A stretch of DNA of 64,000 nt, taken from assembly GCA_963573385.1 (NCBI GenBank), contig CAUYLG010013923.1:1-64000 (forward strand), read 5' to 3'. The position numbers were made by a program, and so were the translations under genes. The notes under the pieces were generated by a model. It ran no database searches, was not told the origin of the DNA, and was given only the letters and a program-made list of their open reading frames with translations. This document shows, one piece after another, positions 38,666 through 50,433 of the stretch (position 1 is its first letter; each line of letters begins with the position of its first letter). The DNA comes from Cacajao melanocephalus. Taxonomy: Eukaryota > Chordata > Mammalia > Primates > Pitheciidae.

Positions 38666-40045
38666 GATAATGTGAAAGCGACTTTGGAACTGTGCAACAG
38701 GCAGAAACTGGAAGTTTGGAGGGCTCAGAAGACAGGAAAATGTGGGAAATTTGGAACTTCCTAGAGACTTGTTGAATGGTTTCAGCCAAAATGTTGATAG
38801 TGATATAGACGATGAAGTCCAGGCTGAGGTGGTCTCAGATGGAGATGAGGAAAGTGTTGGGAACTGGAATAAAGGTGATTCTTGCTATGCGTTAGCAAAG
38901 AGATGAGAAGCATTTTGTTCCTGCACCCTAGAGATTTGTGGAAAGATGAACCTGAGAGATATGATTTAGGGAATCTGGTGGAAGAAATTTCTAAGTGGCA
39001 AAGCATTCAAGAGGAAGGAGAGCATCATAGTTTGGAAAATTTGCAGCCTGATGATGTGGTAAAAGAGAAAAACCCATTTTCTGGGGAGAAATTCAAGCAA
39101 CTGCAGAAATTTGCATAAGTAATGAGAAACCAAATACTAATCACCAAGACAATTGGGAAAAATGTCTTCAGAGCCTTTCAGAGACATTCACAGCAGCTCC
39201 TACCATCACAGGTCCTGAGGCCTAAGACGGAAAAATGGTTTCCTGAGCTGGGTCCAGGGCCCTCTGCTGTGTGCTGCCTCATGACCTGGTGCCCTGCATC
39301 TTACCCACTGTGGCTCTGGCTAAAAGGTGCCAAGGTACAGCTCGGGCCATGGCTTCAGAGGGTGTAAGCCCCAAGCCTTGGTAGCTTCCATGTGGTGTTT
39401 GTCCTGCAGGTGCACAGAAGACAAGAATTGAGGTCTGGGAACCTTTGCCTAGATTTCAGAGGATGTATGGAAATGCCTGGATGTCCAGGCAGAAGTTTGC
39501 TTGCTGCAGGGGCATAGTCCTCATAAAGAACCTCTGATAGGGCAGTGCAAAAGGGAAATGTGGGATTGGAGCCCCTAAACAGAGTCCCCACTGGGGCACT
39601 ACCTAGTAGAGATTATTTTAAAACTTTAAGGTTTAGTGACTACCGTAATGGATTTCAGACTTGCATGAGGCCTATAGCCCCTTTGTTTTGGCCAGTTTCT
39701 CCCACTTGGAACAGGTATATTTACCCAATACCTGTATCCCAACTGTATATAGGAAGTAACCAATTTGCTTTTGATTTTACAGGCCCATAGGTTGAAGAAA
39801 CTTGCCTTGTCTCAGATGAGACTTTCAACTATGGACTTTTGAATAAATGCTGGAATGAGTTAAGATTTTTGGGAGTTGTTGGGAAGGAATGATTAGTTTG
39901 GAAAACTCGCCTTGTCTCAGATGAGACTTTGGACTGTGGACTTTTGAGTAAATGCTGAAAAGTTAAGACTTTAGAGGACTGTTGGGAAGGCATTATTGGT
40001 TTTGAAATGTGAGGACATGAGATTTGGGAGGTAGCAGGGGCAGAA

Positions 40046-40394
40046 TGATATGGTTTGGTTGTGTCCCGACCAAAATCTCATCTTGGATTGTAGTTCCCAT
40101 AATCCCCACATGTCATGGGAGGGACCCAGTTGGAGGCAACTGAATCATGGGGGCAGTTACCCCCATCCTGCTGTTCTTATAATAGTGAATGAGTTCTCAC
40201 AAGATCTGATGGTTTTATAAGGAGCATCTCCTGCCGCCATATGAAGGATGTGCTTGCTTCCCTTCAATCATGATTGTAAGTTTCCGGAGGCCTTCTCAGC
40301 CCTGCAGAACTGTGAGGCAATTGAACCTCTTTCTTTTATGAATTACCCAGTCTCAGGCAGTTCTTCATAGCAGAGTGAGAACTGACTAGAACCA
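40046..40394 (+). repeat. 3' LTR of the THE1/MST-type provirus
   Basis: Starts TGATATGGTTTGGTTGTGTC, keeps GAATCATGGGGGCAGTTACC, and ends near GAACTGACTAGAAC. Confidence 0.88.
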
Positions 40395-40414
40395 CTAATT
40401 AACAAAAATAGACA

Positions 40415-40728
<314 letters not shown>

Positions 40729-40853
40729 GTCAGATAAAAATGATCATACAAACAATTCATCCCACACCGTCTTCAGCTGTCCCTACTTTATCTTCCTTGT
40801 AGAGCAATTTTGATGATTCAAGACAAGTGAATCAAAAATACCTAAAATAATGT

Positions 40854-41320
40854 TGCTATGGTTTGAGTGTCCCCTCCAAAACTCATGTTGAAATTTAACT
40901 GCTATTTTAACAGTATTAAAAGGTGAGACTATGGGAGGCTGAGGTGGGTGGATCACCTGAGGTCAGGAGTTCCAGACCAGCCTGGCCAACATGGTGAAAC
41001 CCCATCTTTAAAAAAAAAAAAAAAAAAAAAAGTGAGCCTATTAAGAGATAATCAGACCATGAGGACTTTGCCTTTATGAATGGATAAATGTCAATATTAT
41101 CGGAGTGTGTTTGCCATGAAAGAATAAGTTCAACCCGCTCTCATTCTCTTACCCTATCACCTTCTGCCTTGGGATGATGTAAGAAGAAATCTCTTGCCAG
41201 ATGCCAGCACCTTGATATTAGACTTCCCAGTCTCCAGAACTGTGAGAAGTAAATTTCTTTTCTTTATAAATTGCCCAGTCTGTGTTATTCTGTTATAGTA
41301 GCACAAAATGGACTAAGACA
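40854..41320 (+). repeat. MLT1 LTR with a nested short Alu
   Basis: It starts TGCTATGGTTTGAGTGTCCC, is split by an Alu at 40928-41031, and ends ATGGACTAAGACA. It keeps CCAGTCTCCAGAACTGTGAG and TTTCTTTATAAATTGCC near the end. Confidence 0.85.
40928..41031 (+). repeat. 5'-truncated monomeric Alu insertion
   Basis: Only about 85 bp of the left arm (GGGAGGCTGAGGTGGGTGG to GGTGAAACCCCATCTTT) plus a 20-A tail. Flanking AAAGGTGAGACT and AAAAGTGAGCCT look like a slightly mutated 12-bp duplication, so this was inserted as a truncated or monomeric copy. Confidence 0.8.
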
Positions 41321-41425
41321 GGTACAGACTGACATGAAAAATGAATGGATGAATGGGTAGGTAGATGGATGGATGAATGGATCAATGGATAAATAAATTG
41401 GTTCAATTAGTAAATGAATGGACAG
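41321..41425. repeat. ATGG/ATGA-type simple repeat
   Basis: About 80 bp of degenerate ATGGATGAATGG, GGTAGATGG and GATAAAT steps from 41342. Confidence 0.7.
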
Positions 41426-41999
41426 ATGCAAGCAATAACTTGCAAACTAGTCTACAGAAACTCATGGTGCCATAATGAGTCATTATGACTTTCTACAATT
41501 TGTTTTTTCAGAAAATATAAAATCATTATTAGAAAATTTAGATCTGCTTGTTGCAAATAATTCAAACAATGTGTAAGTATATAAAGCAGGAAGTTAAATT
41601 CTCCCATAAATCTTAAGACTTAGAAACAACCACTATTAGCAGTATAATATATATACTTCCGGATTTTCTGAGCACATACAAATTAACATTACACATATTA
41701 GAATGCACTTATTATATGAGGTTGGTTTATAATATACATACTGTTGTTTAACTTGCCAGTCTTACCAAAACAGACAGCATGATATCTCTGAAGGCCACAG
41801 ACAAAACAGAAAAAAAACAATTTACATTTGTATAGTAAATAATTTACAGAAAATCTTGCATGAATATTGAAAGGGCTTCATAACAATCCTACAAACAACC
41901 AGGAGCTAACATCCACATTTTAAAGAAGCAGCAGCAGAGGGTGAGTTACTTGCCCAAGATTTTACAGCCAACAAATAACAGTCAGTGCAATGACTTTAA
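41426..41999. other. Unassigned intronic sequence, possible degraded MIR near 41840-41990
   Basis: A GAGTTACTTGCCCAAGATTTTACAG-like stretch near 41943 resembles the MIR core end but is isolated. Nothing else named. Confidence 0.4.
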
Positions 42000-42185
42000 C
42001 TAAATTATAAGGTTCCTCGGAGCAGAAACCACACATAATTCCTATTTTGTATCATTTACAGTACCTGGCATAAAACTATAAAGAAGCATGATAAGGGCAT
42101 GATGTTTATATTGCTTACTGCTCTATGCCATACATATAACAAATGGTTAATAAACATCTGTGAAACAAATGGATGGAAAGATGTA
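42000..42185 (+). repeat. L2 3' end
   Basis: L2-like landmarks: AAGGTTCCTCGGAGCAGAAA, TTTTGTATCATTTACAGTAC, CTGGCATAAA and a closing GGTTAATAAACATCTGTGAA. Confidence 0.68.
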
Positions 42186-42619
42186 TAAAATAATAGAGCA
42201 TGGGAAGAGATTCTAAGTGACCTAAGATATTTATCAAACCATCATTTTTTTAATTTGGACAATAAATAATAATTATATTTAGCAGCTCACTCACTCTGTA
42301 AGCATAATACAATATAATAACCAATATAACCAATATCATTGATATCAATATCAAAATAATATCAACTGAATATACTCTAGATAAGAGTGACATCAATAAT
42401 TATTGATTTCCTTTTTAACAGTGAAATGCCATAGCAAAACATATTGAACAGTAGACACTATATACCCTTATTGTTACTATGAGAAGCAATGCAGTTTATT
42501 TTTTTAAATTTTATATCAAATATTCACATGGAATTTGGCTCAAACACAATAGATATGCAAACTATAAAAGTATAAATAGTCCATAGGAACTGTGGGAAAG
42601 TATAAATAGTCCATAGAAT
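42186..42619. other. Unassigned sequence with a 30-bp-period duplication
   Basis: AGTATAAATAGTCCATAG occurs twice with a 30-bp step at about 42569-42616. An ATATCA-rich patch lies at 42325-42365. No gene seen. Confidence 0.5.
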
Positions 42620-42735
42620 TGTGAAATTTAAGTGAGACAAGGAATGTTAAGTGCTTATCACTGCACTTGGAATGTGGTAGGTACTCAATAAGTGTTAGAT
42701 ATTGTTATTAACATTACTATTAACATCATCATTGT
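42620..42735 (-). repeat. MIR SINE fragment, minus strand
   Basis: Reverse-strand MIR piece: TTAAGTGCTTATCACTGCAC, then GAATGTGGTAGGTACTCAA and TAAGTGTTAGATATTG. Confidence 0.65.
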
Positions 42736-43004
42736 TAACATCATTATAAAGCTTTCCTAAAATGATACAAAGTTGAGGCTTTCCAATGGCAAAATTATAG
42801 TTCATTTATTTTAAAAGTTATAAAAATAACTGCACAAAACGATAAAAATCTAGATCACACAAATGCTTGACAGGAAAGCTGAAATACATTTTTCTGTAAA
42901 TACATGTATGTCCCATCTTCTGCCTAGATGCAGACAACAGGCATATTATCCTTGAATGAATATATGAGAGATGAAATGTCTACTGACCTAATTTCTGCAG
43001 CTAT
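42736..43004. other. Unassigned intronic sequence
   Basis: No feature recognised before the MLT2 element. Confidence 0.5.
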
Positions 43005-43183
43005 TGTATCCGTTTCTTATAGCCACTGTAACAAACCACCACAAACTTAGTATTATAACTTAAAACAACAAAAATAGATTTTCTGACAGTTATTGGGATC
43101 AAAAGTTTAAAATACATTTTACAGGGCTAAAATTAAGGCGTTAGCAGGGCTAGTTACTTCTGGAGGCTCTAAAAGAGAATCTA

Positions 43184-43481
43184 GGCCAGGCACGGTGGCT
43201 CATGTCTGTAATCCCAGCACTTTGGGAGGCTGATGGGGCAAATCACCTGAGGTCAGGAGTTCAAGACAAGACAGGCAAACATGGTAAAACCCCATCTCTA
43301 TTAAAAATACAAAAAATTAGCTGGGCATGGTGGCACATACCTATAATCCCAGCTACTCAGGAGGCTGAGGCAGAAGGATAGCTTAAACCCAGGAGGTGGA
43401 GGTTGCAGTGAGCTGAGATGGCGTCTCAGCAACAGCCTGGGCAACAGAGCAAGATTACATCTCAAATAAATAAATAAAAAT
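43184..43481 (+). repeat. Alu SINE inside the MLT2 5' LTR
   Basis: Starts GGCCAGGCACGGTGGCTCATG and is flanked by AAAAGAGAATCT (43171-43182) and TAAAACAGAATCT (43481-43493), a near-perfect duplication. Confidence 0.93.
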
Positions 43482-44913
43482 AAAACAGAATCTGATCCTG
43501 GCCTTTTTCATCTTCAAGGACCCCCCTGCATTCCTTGGCTCATAGCCTCTGACTCCATCTTCAAAGCTAGCAAATTTCTGCTTTCTTCATCATATCACAT
43601 TATGAGTACCTTCATAATTACATTGGCCACACATTGATAATCCAGGATAATCCTCCCTCATAAAATCCTTTAGTTAACCGTATATGTCTCTTTTGTCATA
43701 TACAGTAACATATTCACAGGTTCTAGATATCATGATGTGGACATTTGCAGAGGAGCATTATGCTGTCTATCACAGCGCATCCTCTGGACACCAAATAATC
43801 ACATTCATCCACATGTAAAATTCATTCATACCATCTCAACATTCTCATAAATCTTAACCCATTATATAACATCAACTCAAATTCAAAATCTTGAAAACAC
43901 AAAAGTCCCAAATCTCCTCATATAAATCAAGCATGAGTCAGACTCATCTGTGAATCTGTGAAACTAGAATAAAAAGTTATCCACTCCTAAAATTCAATAA
44001 TATGACAAATGTAGGGAAACAATTATAGATATTCCCAACCAAAGAGAGAGAAATAAAAGATAAAAAGGGAGTCAATAGACAGAAGCAATTCAGAATTGCA
44101 ACTGGAAAAGCTCCATTATGTTTCAAGGTCTGGGAATAATCCTTTGTAGTTCTTAGCTCTACCCTCTGGGTCCTCAGCCCCACCTTCTGAGTCCTCCTTC
44201 CTATTCCATAAAGGTTAACTTATGTTTGCAACTCAGTAGTTTCATAACCGTATTTCCTGCCTGCAGAATTTCAGGAATCCAAAAGCCTTCTTTCACTTTG
44301 TCCTCTGTCCCTTTAAGTTCAAGCTGTCAAAGTCTCAGCTAATAAACCATTCTTGAAAACACTGTGGGTCTCCCACGTATGACACAAGAATTTCCTGGAT
44401 AACCCAAACTCTGCATTGTAGAAGGTCTCTGTCATATCAGCATAATTCATCTCATCATAATTCAGATTTGCTTAATCTCTTCAAAGAGCCCTCTGTGTGG
44501 TTGAATAATCTCAGTTTTTGATCCTACTAAGGCACTAGAAACAAGTTATCTAGCCATGCTTTTAGCTTTCTCTCTAAGTACTCTTCTTGACAGTGAATCT
44601 ACAAATTTCAGTATTTTCCCAATCTGGATAGGTTGAGAATGTTCCAACCATCAAGTCCTGGTTTCTTTTTGTTTAAAAGTTCTTCCTGCAATTTATCTCT
44701 TTCCTCCTCTCACATTTCAGTATAGGCAACAAGAGGAAACCAGGCCTTACCTCTGACACTTTATCTAGAAATCTACTCAGCAAAATATCCAAGTTCATCA
44801 CCTACTAGATCTGCTTTGCACATAACCATAGAATATAATTCACCTAGACTGTCTGCTACCATATAACAAGTATCTCCTTTCCTCCAGTTTTCAATAACAT
44901 GTTTCTCATTTAT

Positions 44914-45190
44914 TTCTGAGTCCTTACCAGAAGTACCTTTAACATTCATGTTTATTAACACTCTCTCTACAATGTTTTAGGTATTCTCTAATATCATACA
45001 AGTTCTCTCTACCATTTCCCCCACTTTCTTCTGAACCCTCACAGTAGTGACTTTAACATCCATGTTTGTACAAACATGTTTATGACAATTAAGTAATCTC
45101 TAAGACAATACAGGTTTTCTCTACTATATCACTTCTTTCTGAGCACTTACTAGCAGAATCTTTAATGTCCATATTTCTGTTCAAGGGAAT
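44914..45190 (+). repeat. Three imperfect tandem units of about 108-115 bp in the ERVL interior
   Basis: Each unit starts TTCTGA(G/A) at 44914, 45029 and 45137. In each, CACT/CCT-type text and a TTTAACATTCATGTTT-like phrase follow (TTTAACATCCATGTTTG and TTTAATGTCCATATTTC in the later units). Units are diverged. Confidence 0.6.
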
Positions 45191-45782
45191 CTAAGCCCTT
45201 TATATCATGGTCCTCAAAATTCTTCTAGCTTCTACCCAATGCCCAATTCCGAAGCCATTTCTATATTTTTATGTACCTGTTATAGTAACACTCCACTTCC
45301 AGGTACCAAAGTGTGTAATAGTTTTCTAGGGCTACCATTACAAATTACCACAAACTTAGTTGCTTATAACAACACAAATTTATTCTCTCATAGTTCCAAG
45401 GGTCAAAGTCTAAAATGATTCTCTCTGGGCTAAAGTTAAGGTGTTGGCAGAGCTATCTGCTCCTGGAGCCTCTAGGGGAGAATGCACTTCTGCTTTCTCA
45501 GCTTCCAGGGGCCTTTTGCATTCCTTTGGTCCATGGCTGCACCACTCTGATCTCTACTTTCAGCATCACATATCCTCTGACTCTGACTCTCCTGCCTTTC
45601 TCTTACAAAGACCATTGTGATTACATTGGACCCACCACATAATTCAGGAAACACCCCCAATTCAAGATCCTAAACTGAATCATATCTCCAAAGTTCCTCT
45701 GCCATATAAGGTAACATATTCAGGTTGTGAAGATTAGAAGTTTAGTATCTTTTGGGGGAATTATTCTGTATACCACAGCCAT

Positions 45783-47313
45783 GTTCATTATTAACTGAAT
45801 TCTGTTTAAAATATTTAACCCATATTTTCTTTTCTTTTTTTTTTTCCTGGTTTAATAAGGACTTGTTTACTTTGAAGAAAAAAGGTTCCAAACGTCAGGC
45901 TGTTCACAAAAATAACCCACAGTATCAACTTTAGAAAACAACTCTTAAGACTATAACATTAATTATTTTTCTAGAGGATGCGTTTGACATGCCAACTCTC
46001 ATTCACAAAAATACATCGTTACATTGGTGTTGAACTGCCACACACAGCACACTAATGTTGGGGTGTAACACACATACTTCTAACTCAAAGCTGCTTTCAG
46101 GAGCTACTCAACTAAATGAGATTGCCTTTGCAGTTAGGGAAGCTAACCCATATTTTCAATTACATAGTTTTAAGCACTAACATTACTGATTGACTATCTT
46201 ACTGAACTAACATCTTATCATTTCCACATTTCAAGCATTGGTTCTTTTAAAAGTTTTGGGAAGAAGAAATTTGGCAAGAGAATAAAATTATATATTGAAT
46301 TATACAATTCCCAGAGCAGTTATATGAATAATATCTTGATTCATTATTATGGTTTAGAGTATTTCCAAAGCATGTAGTAGTTTTATTGTTGCAGGGGGAA
46401 AGCTAAAGCCCTATCACAAAACCATAACTATTCTGGAGTTGAAAGATATCTCCGGGGTCATCTCCATTACAAAGCTGAGAAAAATAAGGCCGAGAGAAGT
46501 TAAATTATTAACTCAGTGACACAAACTCCAATAGAGAGGAGATAGCATATAAATTTATTTTAAGGATATCTAATGAGTAAGTATATAGAAATCTGATTTA
46601 ACAGCAAACACATAGAAAGCTGCTGCATTTTCATAAAAGGAATTTCTCAAGTTCAGGTAGTTTTTTATTTAGCTATCTGAGCTTCTCAAGTCTTGAGGCA
46701 AATGCTAATAAGGTAGTTTTCTAAACAGCTAGAGGTATTTCAGACAAACCCCATCAAATTCTTAAAAGTAGATATTTGCCAGAATGCTACACAGGATGGT
46801 TATCAATCCAAATGAAAGAGGTTCCACTGTTGTCAGTCTATTGACTGGTTTGGAAGATCCAAATGTCTACAGGCTCTACAAGTAATGTAATTTCTGGCTT
46901 CCTTGGAGACCAGTGCTCTAATGGAACCCTAAGATAAATAACATGTCATATATGTGTATAGCATAAAAGTGCTCTTAAGAAAATCAGTTAAAAAAGGACT
47001 TAATTAAATTTTTCTGTGTCCAATGCCACCTATCCAGTTGTGCCTTATGAAAAACACCAGAACCACTTGGGTACTTTTAAAATGTTAATTTACTAAACGT
47101 GTATTTGGTTTCTTGGTTTTGCCAATTACAAGATAAGTAACATAGACTTGAAATGGAAGTTAAGATGTGAAGACTTTAGAAAGGCCAGTAAAAAGTGCTA
47201 TTGATATGTGAATAGGCATCTCAATAAATAAAGTAAAAATACTCAAAGTATCCAAAATAATCAAACATTCAACATGAAAAGAAGCAATTATGTTTGCATT
47301 GACTTATACAACT
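45783..47313. other. Unassigned sequence, weak old-repeat signal near 46430-46540
   Basis: Near 46435-46510 text such as GGAGTTGAAAGATATCTCC and CAAAGCTGAGAAAAATAAGGC is reminiscent of an old mammalian SINE core. Otherwise no gene, splice pair or RNA recognised. Confidence 0.4.
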
Positions 47314-47325
47314 AAAGACTCAACT

Positions 47326-47608
47326 GAGCCAGGTGCAGTGGCTCACACCTACAATCTTAGCACTTTGGGAGGCTGAGGCAGGCAGACCACGAAGTCAAGA
47401 GTTCAAGACTAGCCTGACCAATATAGTGAAACCCCATCTCTACTAAAAATACAAAAATTAGCTAGGTGTGGTGGCATGTGCCTATGGTCCCAGCTACTTG
47501 GGAGGCTGAGGCAGGAGAATCACTTGCACCCGGGAAGTGGAGGTTGCGTAAGCTGAAATCATGCCACTGACTCTAGTCTGGGCGACAGAGTGGGACTCCA
47601 CCTCAAAA
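47326..47608 (+). repeat. Alu SINE (full length)
   Basis: Starts GAGCCAGGTGCAGTGGCTCAC and ends in a short A run. AAAGACTCAACT at 47314-47325 and 47609-47620 is a perfect 12-bp duplication. Confidence 0.95.
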
Positions 47609-47631
47609 AAAGACTCAACTATGGCTATGGC

Positions 47632-47661
47632 TCTGTGTGTGTGTGTGTGTGTGTGTGTATT
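47632..47661. repeat. (TG)n microsatellite
   Basis: About 14 TG units immediately after the Alu's 3' target duplication. Confidence 0.9.
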
Positions 47662-48504
47662 CATGTGGGTTATCATGTGTCATTTCAATAACATCTTTAT
47701 AATTAAATCTTATTTTGTTATATTATAATCTCAATGAATTGATAATATTTACAATACCTGGCAAAATTATTTAGAACTTTTCTTTTCAATACAATCTGAT
47801 GGTAAAGAAAAGAGCATAAATGTGATGTTTAAGGCTCTTTTCTCTCCATAGCCATGGTACAAATGTCTAGGTAAAAGCTTAAAAATTGCATCAACAGTTT
47901 GAGGGTGAGTCAAAACATAAAATTTATCATGGCTGAAGAAACAGACAAAAAATACATTGCTAATAAAATAGCTTTTTCCCCTGGTAACAGAAATAAACTT
48001 CCTAATAAAACAGAAATTATAAAGAGAATTAAAATTATACCACTCAGAAATAAGCAATTTAAACATTTCACTGAACATAATTCCATACCCACAAACACAT
48101 ACACATGATCTTACATAAATTGAATCTCACTTATACTACAAGTTTTTGCTCTTTTTCTTTAAGAAAAAAGAAGGTCAGGGATATCTTTTCATGTCAATAA
48201 ATAGGAAAACTACATAATCATTTTTAGGGTTGTAGACTGTCCCACCACCGAATGCTCCATAATTTATTTAAGCAATCCCCTATTGTAAGACAATAATGCT
48301 GTTTATAATTTTTTACTCTACAATAAACACTTATAAACATTCTGTACTAATCTGTTATCCAATTCTCTCTTTAAAATAAGTGTCTACAGCTAGAGGAGCT
48401 GGATATTTTAAGAGTATATATATTTTAAACTCTTGCTTCTAATAAAAAGTTTACCTCTAACCCTTTTGAAAGCAATTTTCCAGAATGCATTAAGGTCCCT
48501 AGAT
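47662..48504. other. Unassigned intronic sequence upstream of FAM71C
   Basis: AT-rich, with several open frames of about 65-100 codons on both strands (47767-48108) that look like AT-rich chance frames. No repeat I can name with certainty. Confidence 0.45.
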
Positions 48505-48578
48505 GGGTGGGGGCGAGGAGGGAGGAGTGGTCTGCTGAGCTGTGGAGGGTGGTAGGGGTGAGGGTGGGGTGGAGAGGG
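48505..48578 (+). promoter_or_regulatory. G-rich block upstream of FAM71C, quadruplex-capable, possible promoter element
   Basis: This is a purine/G-rich plus-strand block about 530 bp before the FAM71C start codon. At 48547-48569 four G runs (3, 4, 3 and 4 Gs) are separated by loops of 5, 3 and 1 bases, which fits the usual quadruplex rule. A second cluster at 48505-48522 has only three G runs. There is no TATA box or CpG island that I can point to. A promoter role is inferred only from position and from local GC content being higher than the surrounding intron. Confidence 0.35.
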
Positions 48579-49742
<1,164 letters not shown>

Positions 49743-50220
49743 TAGATGGGGCCAGTGGCTTTAGGGGAGAGCAGGGAAAGGTCCTGTAGAGACTTTGGTG
49801 CTGTAGCTCACCTGGGAAATGCATTGCATTTAGAAGGGCCGAAGGCCAAATAAGCTTCCATTTGGAGGCCATGGCACATTGAGGAAGTTCCTAGTGCTTC
49901 TTCAGTGTTCCCCAAACCTGAATTTCAGAGATTTCTTAGCTGTCAGCAACTCTTCATTTTATATCCACAGCTGTTCATTTAATACCCAACGATGTAACGC
50001 TATCTAAAGCATCCTGATCAGTCTATTCTGAAACACATACTACAACCTAGGTAGGCTGATACGTTGTAGGACATGCTTCCCTGTGATTGCCACTTATATA
50101 CATCAGTGGCAACACAACATGCTTGTTTCATGTGCAATAATTTCTTTTTGTTGTTTACCTATAGGAAGAAAAAGGAGATCTTGCTGGTCTCACTTTCTTT
50201 GCTATTTGTTCTCTCCCTAG

Positions 50221-50433
50221 GCATATGCCATGAAGTTCTGTGAAGAGAAGGAGCAAATCAGAATCAGTAGACTTCACATGAATGCTGAAATGTTTGGGTC
50301 CACCTATTATGATTATACAAAGAGATATGAATCCAACATACCTCCCACATATACTACATTCAAGAGTTTACACACTTCTGCAGTCACAAAACCTATAGTG
50401 CCTGATAAAGGGGCAGGGTGGCAATGGCAGTAG
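50221..50433 (+). CDS. FAM71C: FAM71C (GARIN6) coding exon 2 with extended C terminus
   Basis: The acceptor is a TTCTCTCCCTAG tract ending at 50220, after a 496-bp intron. Reading continues in phase 0 from exon 1 ([15 protein letters not shown], then [20 protein letters not shown]) and stops at 50431-50433. This gives 70 residues here and a 275-residue spliced protein. The human protein I remember is 241 residues and ends just after the DYT motif. Here the frame instead runs on through [11 protein letters not shown] to WQWQ, about 34 extra residues. A TGA at 50328-50330 lies one base out of frame, so a single-base insertion near 50319-50321 would give the shorter form. Whether this window or the 241-residue form is ancestral cannot be told from one sequence. 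The extra tail has no recognisable domain. Confidence 0.8.
   Translation, partial: AYAMKFCEEKEQIRISRLHMNAEMFGSTYYDYTKRYESNIPPTYTTFKSLHTSAVTKPIVPDKGAGWQWQ

Larger units (their letters stand above)
37769..40394 (+). mobile_element. THE1/MST-type MaLR provirus, interrupted
   Basis: The 5' LTR starts TGATATGGTTTGCCTGTGTC at 37769, is split by another LTR, and resumes at 38407 to about 38603, losing its 3' end. The interior (38604-40045) carries the usual MaLR landmarks, for example GAAAGCGACTTTGGAACTG, GAAGTCCAGGCTGAGGTGG and CCATTTTCTGGGGAGAAAT. The 3' LTR is 40046-40394. Short open frames inside are not real genes. MaLR interiors lack retroviral protein-coding capacity. The 5-bp target duplication is not clear. 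Confidence 0.88.
43005..45777 (+). mobile_element. MLT2-flanked ERVL remnant (two LTRs, 1.5-kb interior)
   Basis: The 5' LTR (43005-43774, starting TGTATCCGTTTCTTATAG, with an Alu inside) and the 3' LTR (45314-45777, starting TGTAATAGTTTTCTAGGG) are in the same orientation. The outer flanks GCTAT (43000-43004) and GCCAT (45778-45782) match at 4 of 5 bases. The interior (43775-45313) ends CCACTTCCAGGTACCAAAG just before the second LTR. At 1.5 kb it is far shorter than a full ERVL interior, so most coding sequence is gone. No open gene remains. Confidence 0.82.

Noticed and set aside
44914..45190. Three spaced repeats as a possible CRISPR array
   Set aside because: Units are about 110 bp, diverged along their length, inside an endogenous retroviral remnant of a primate genome; there are no short identical repeats or spacers.
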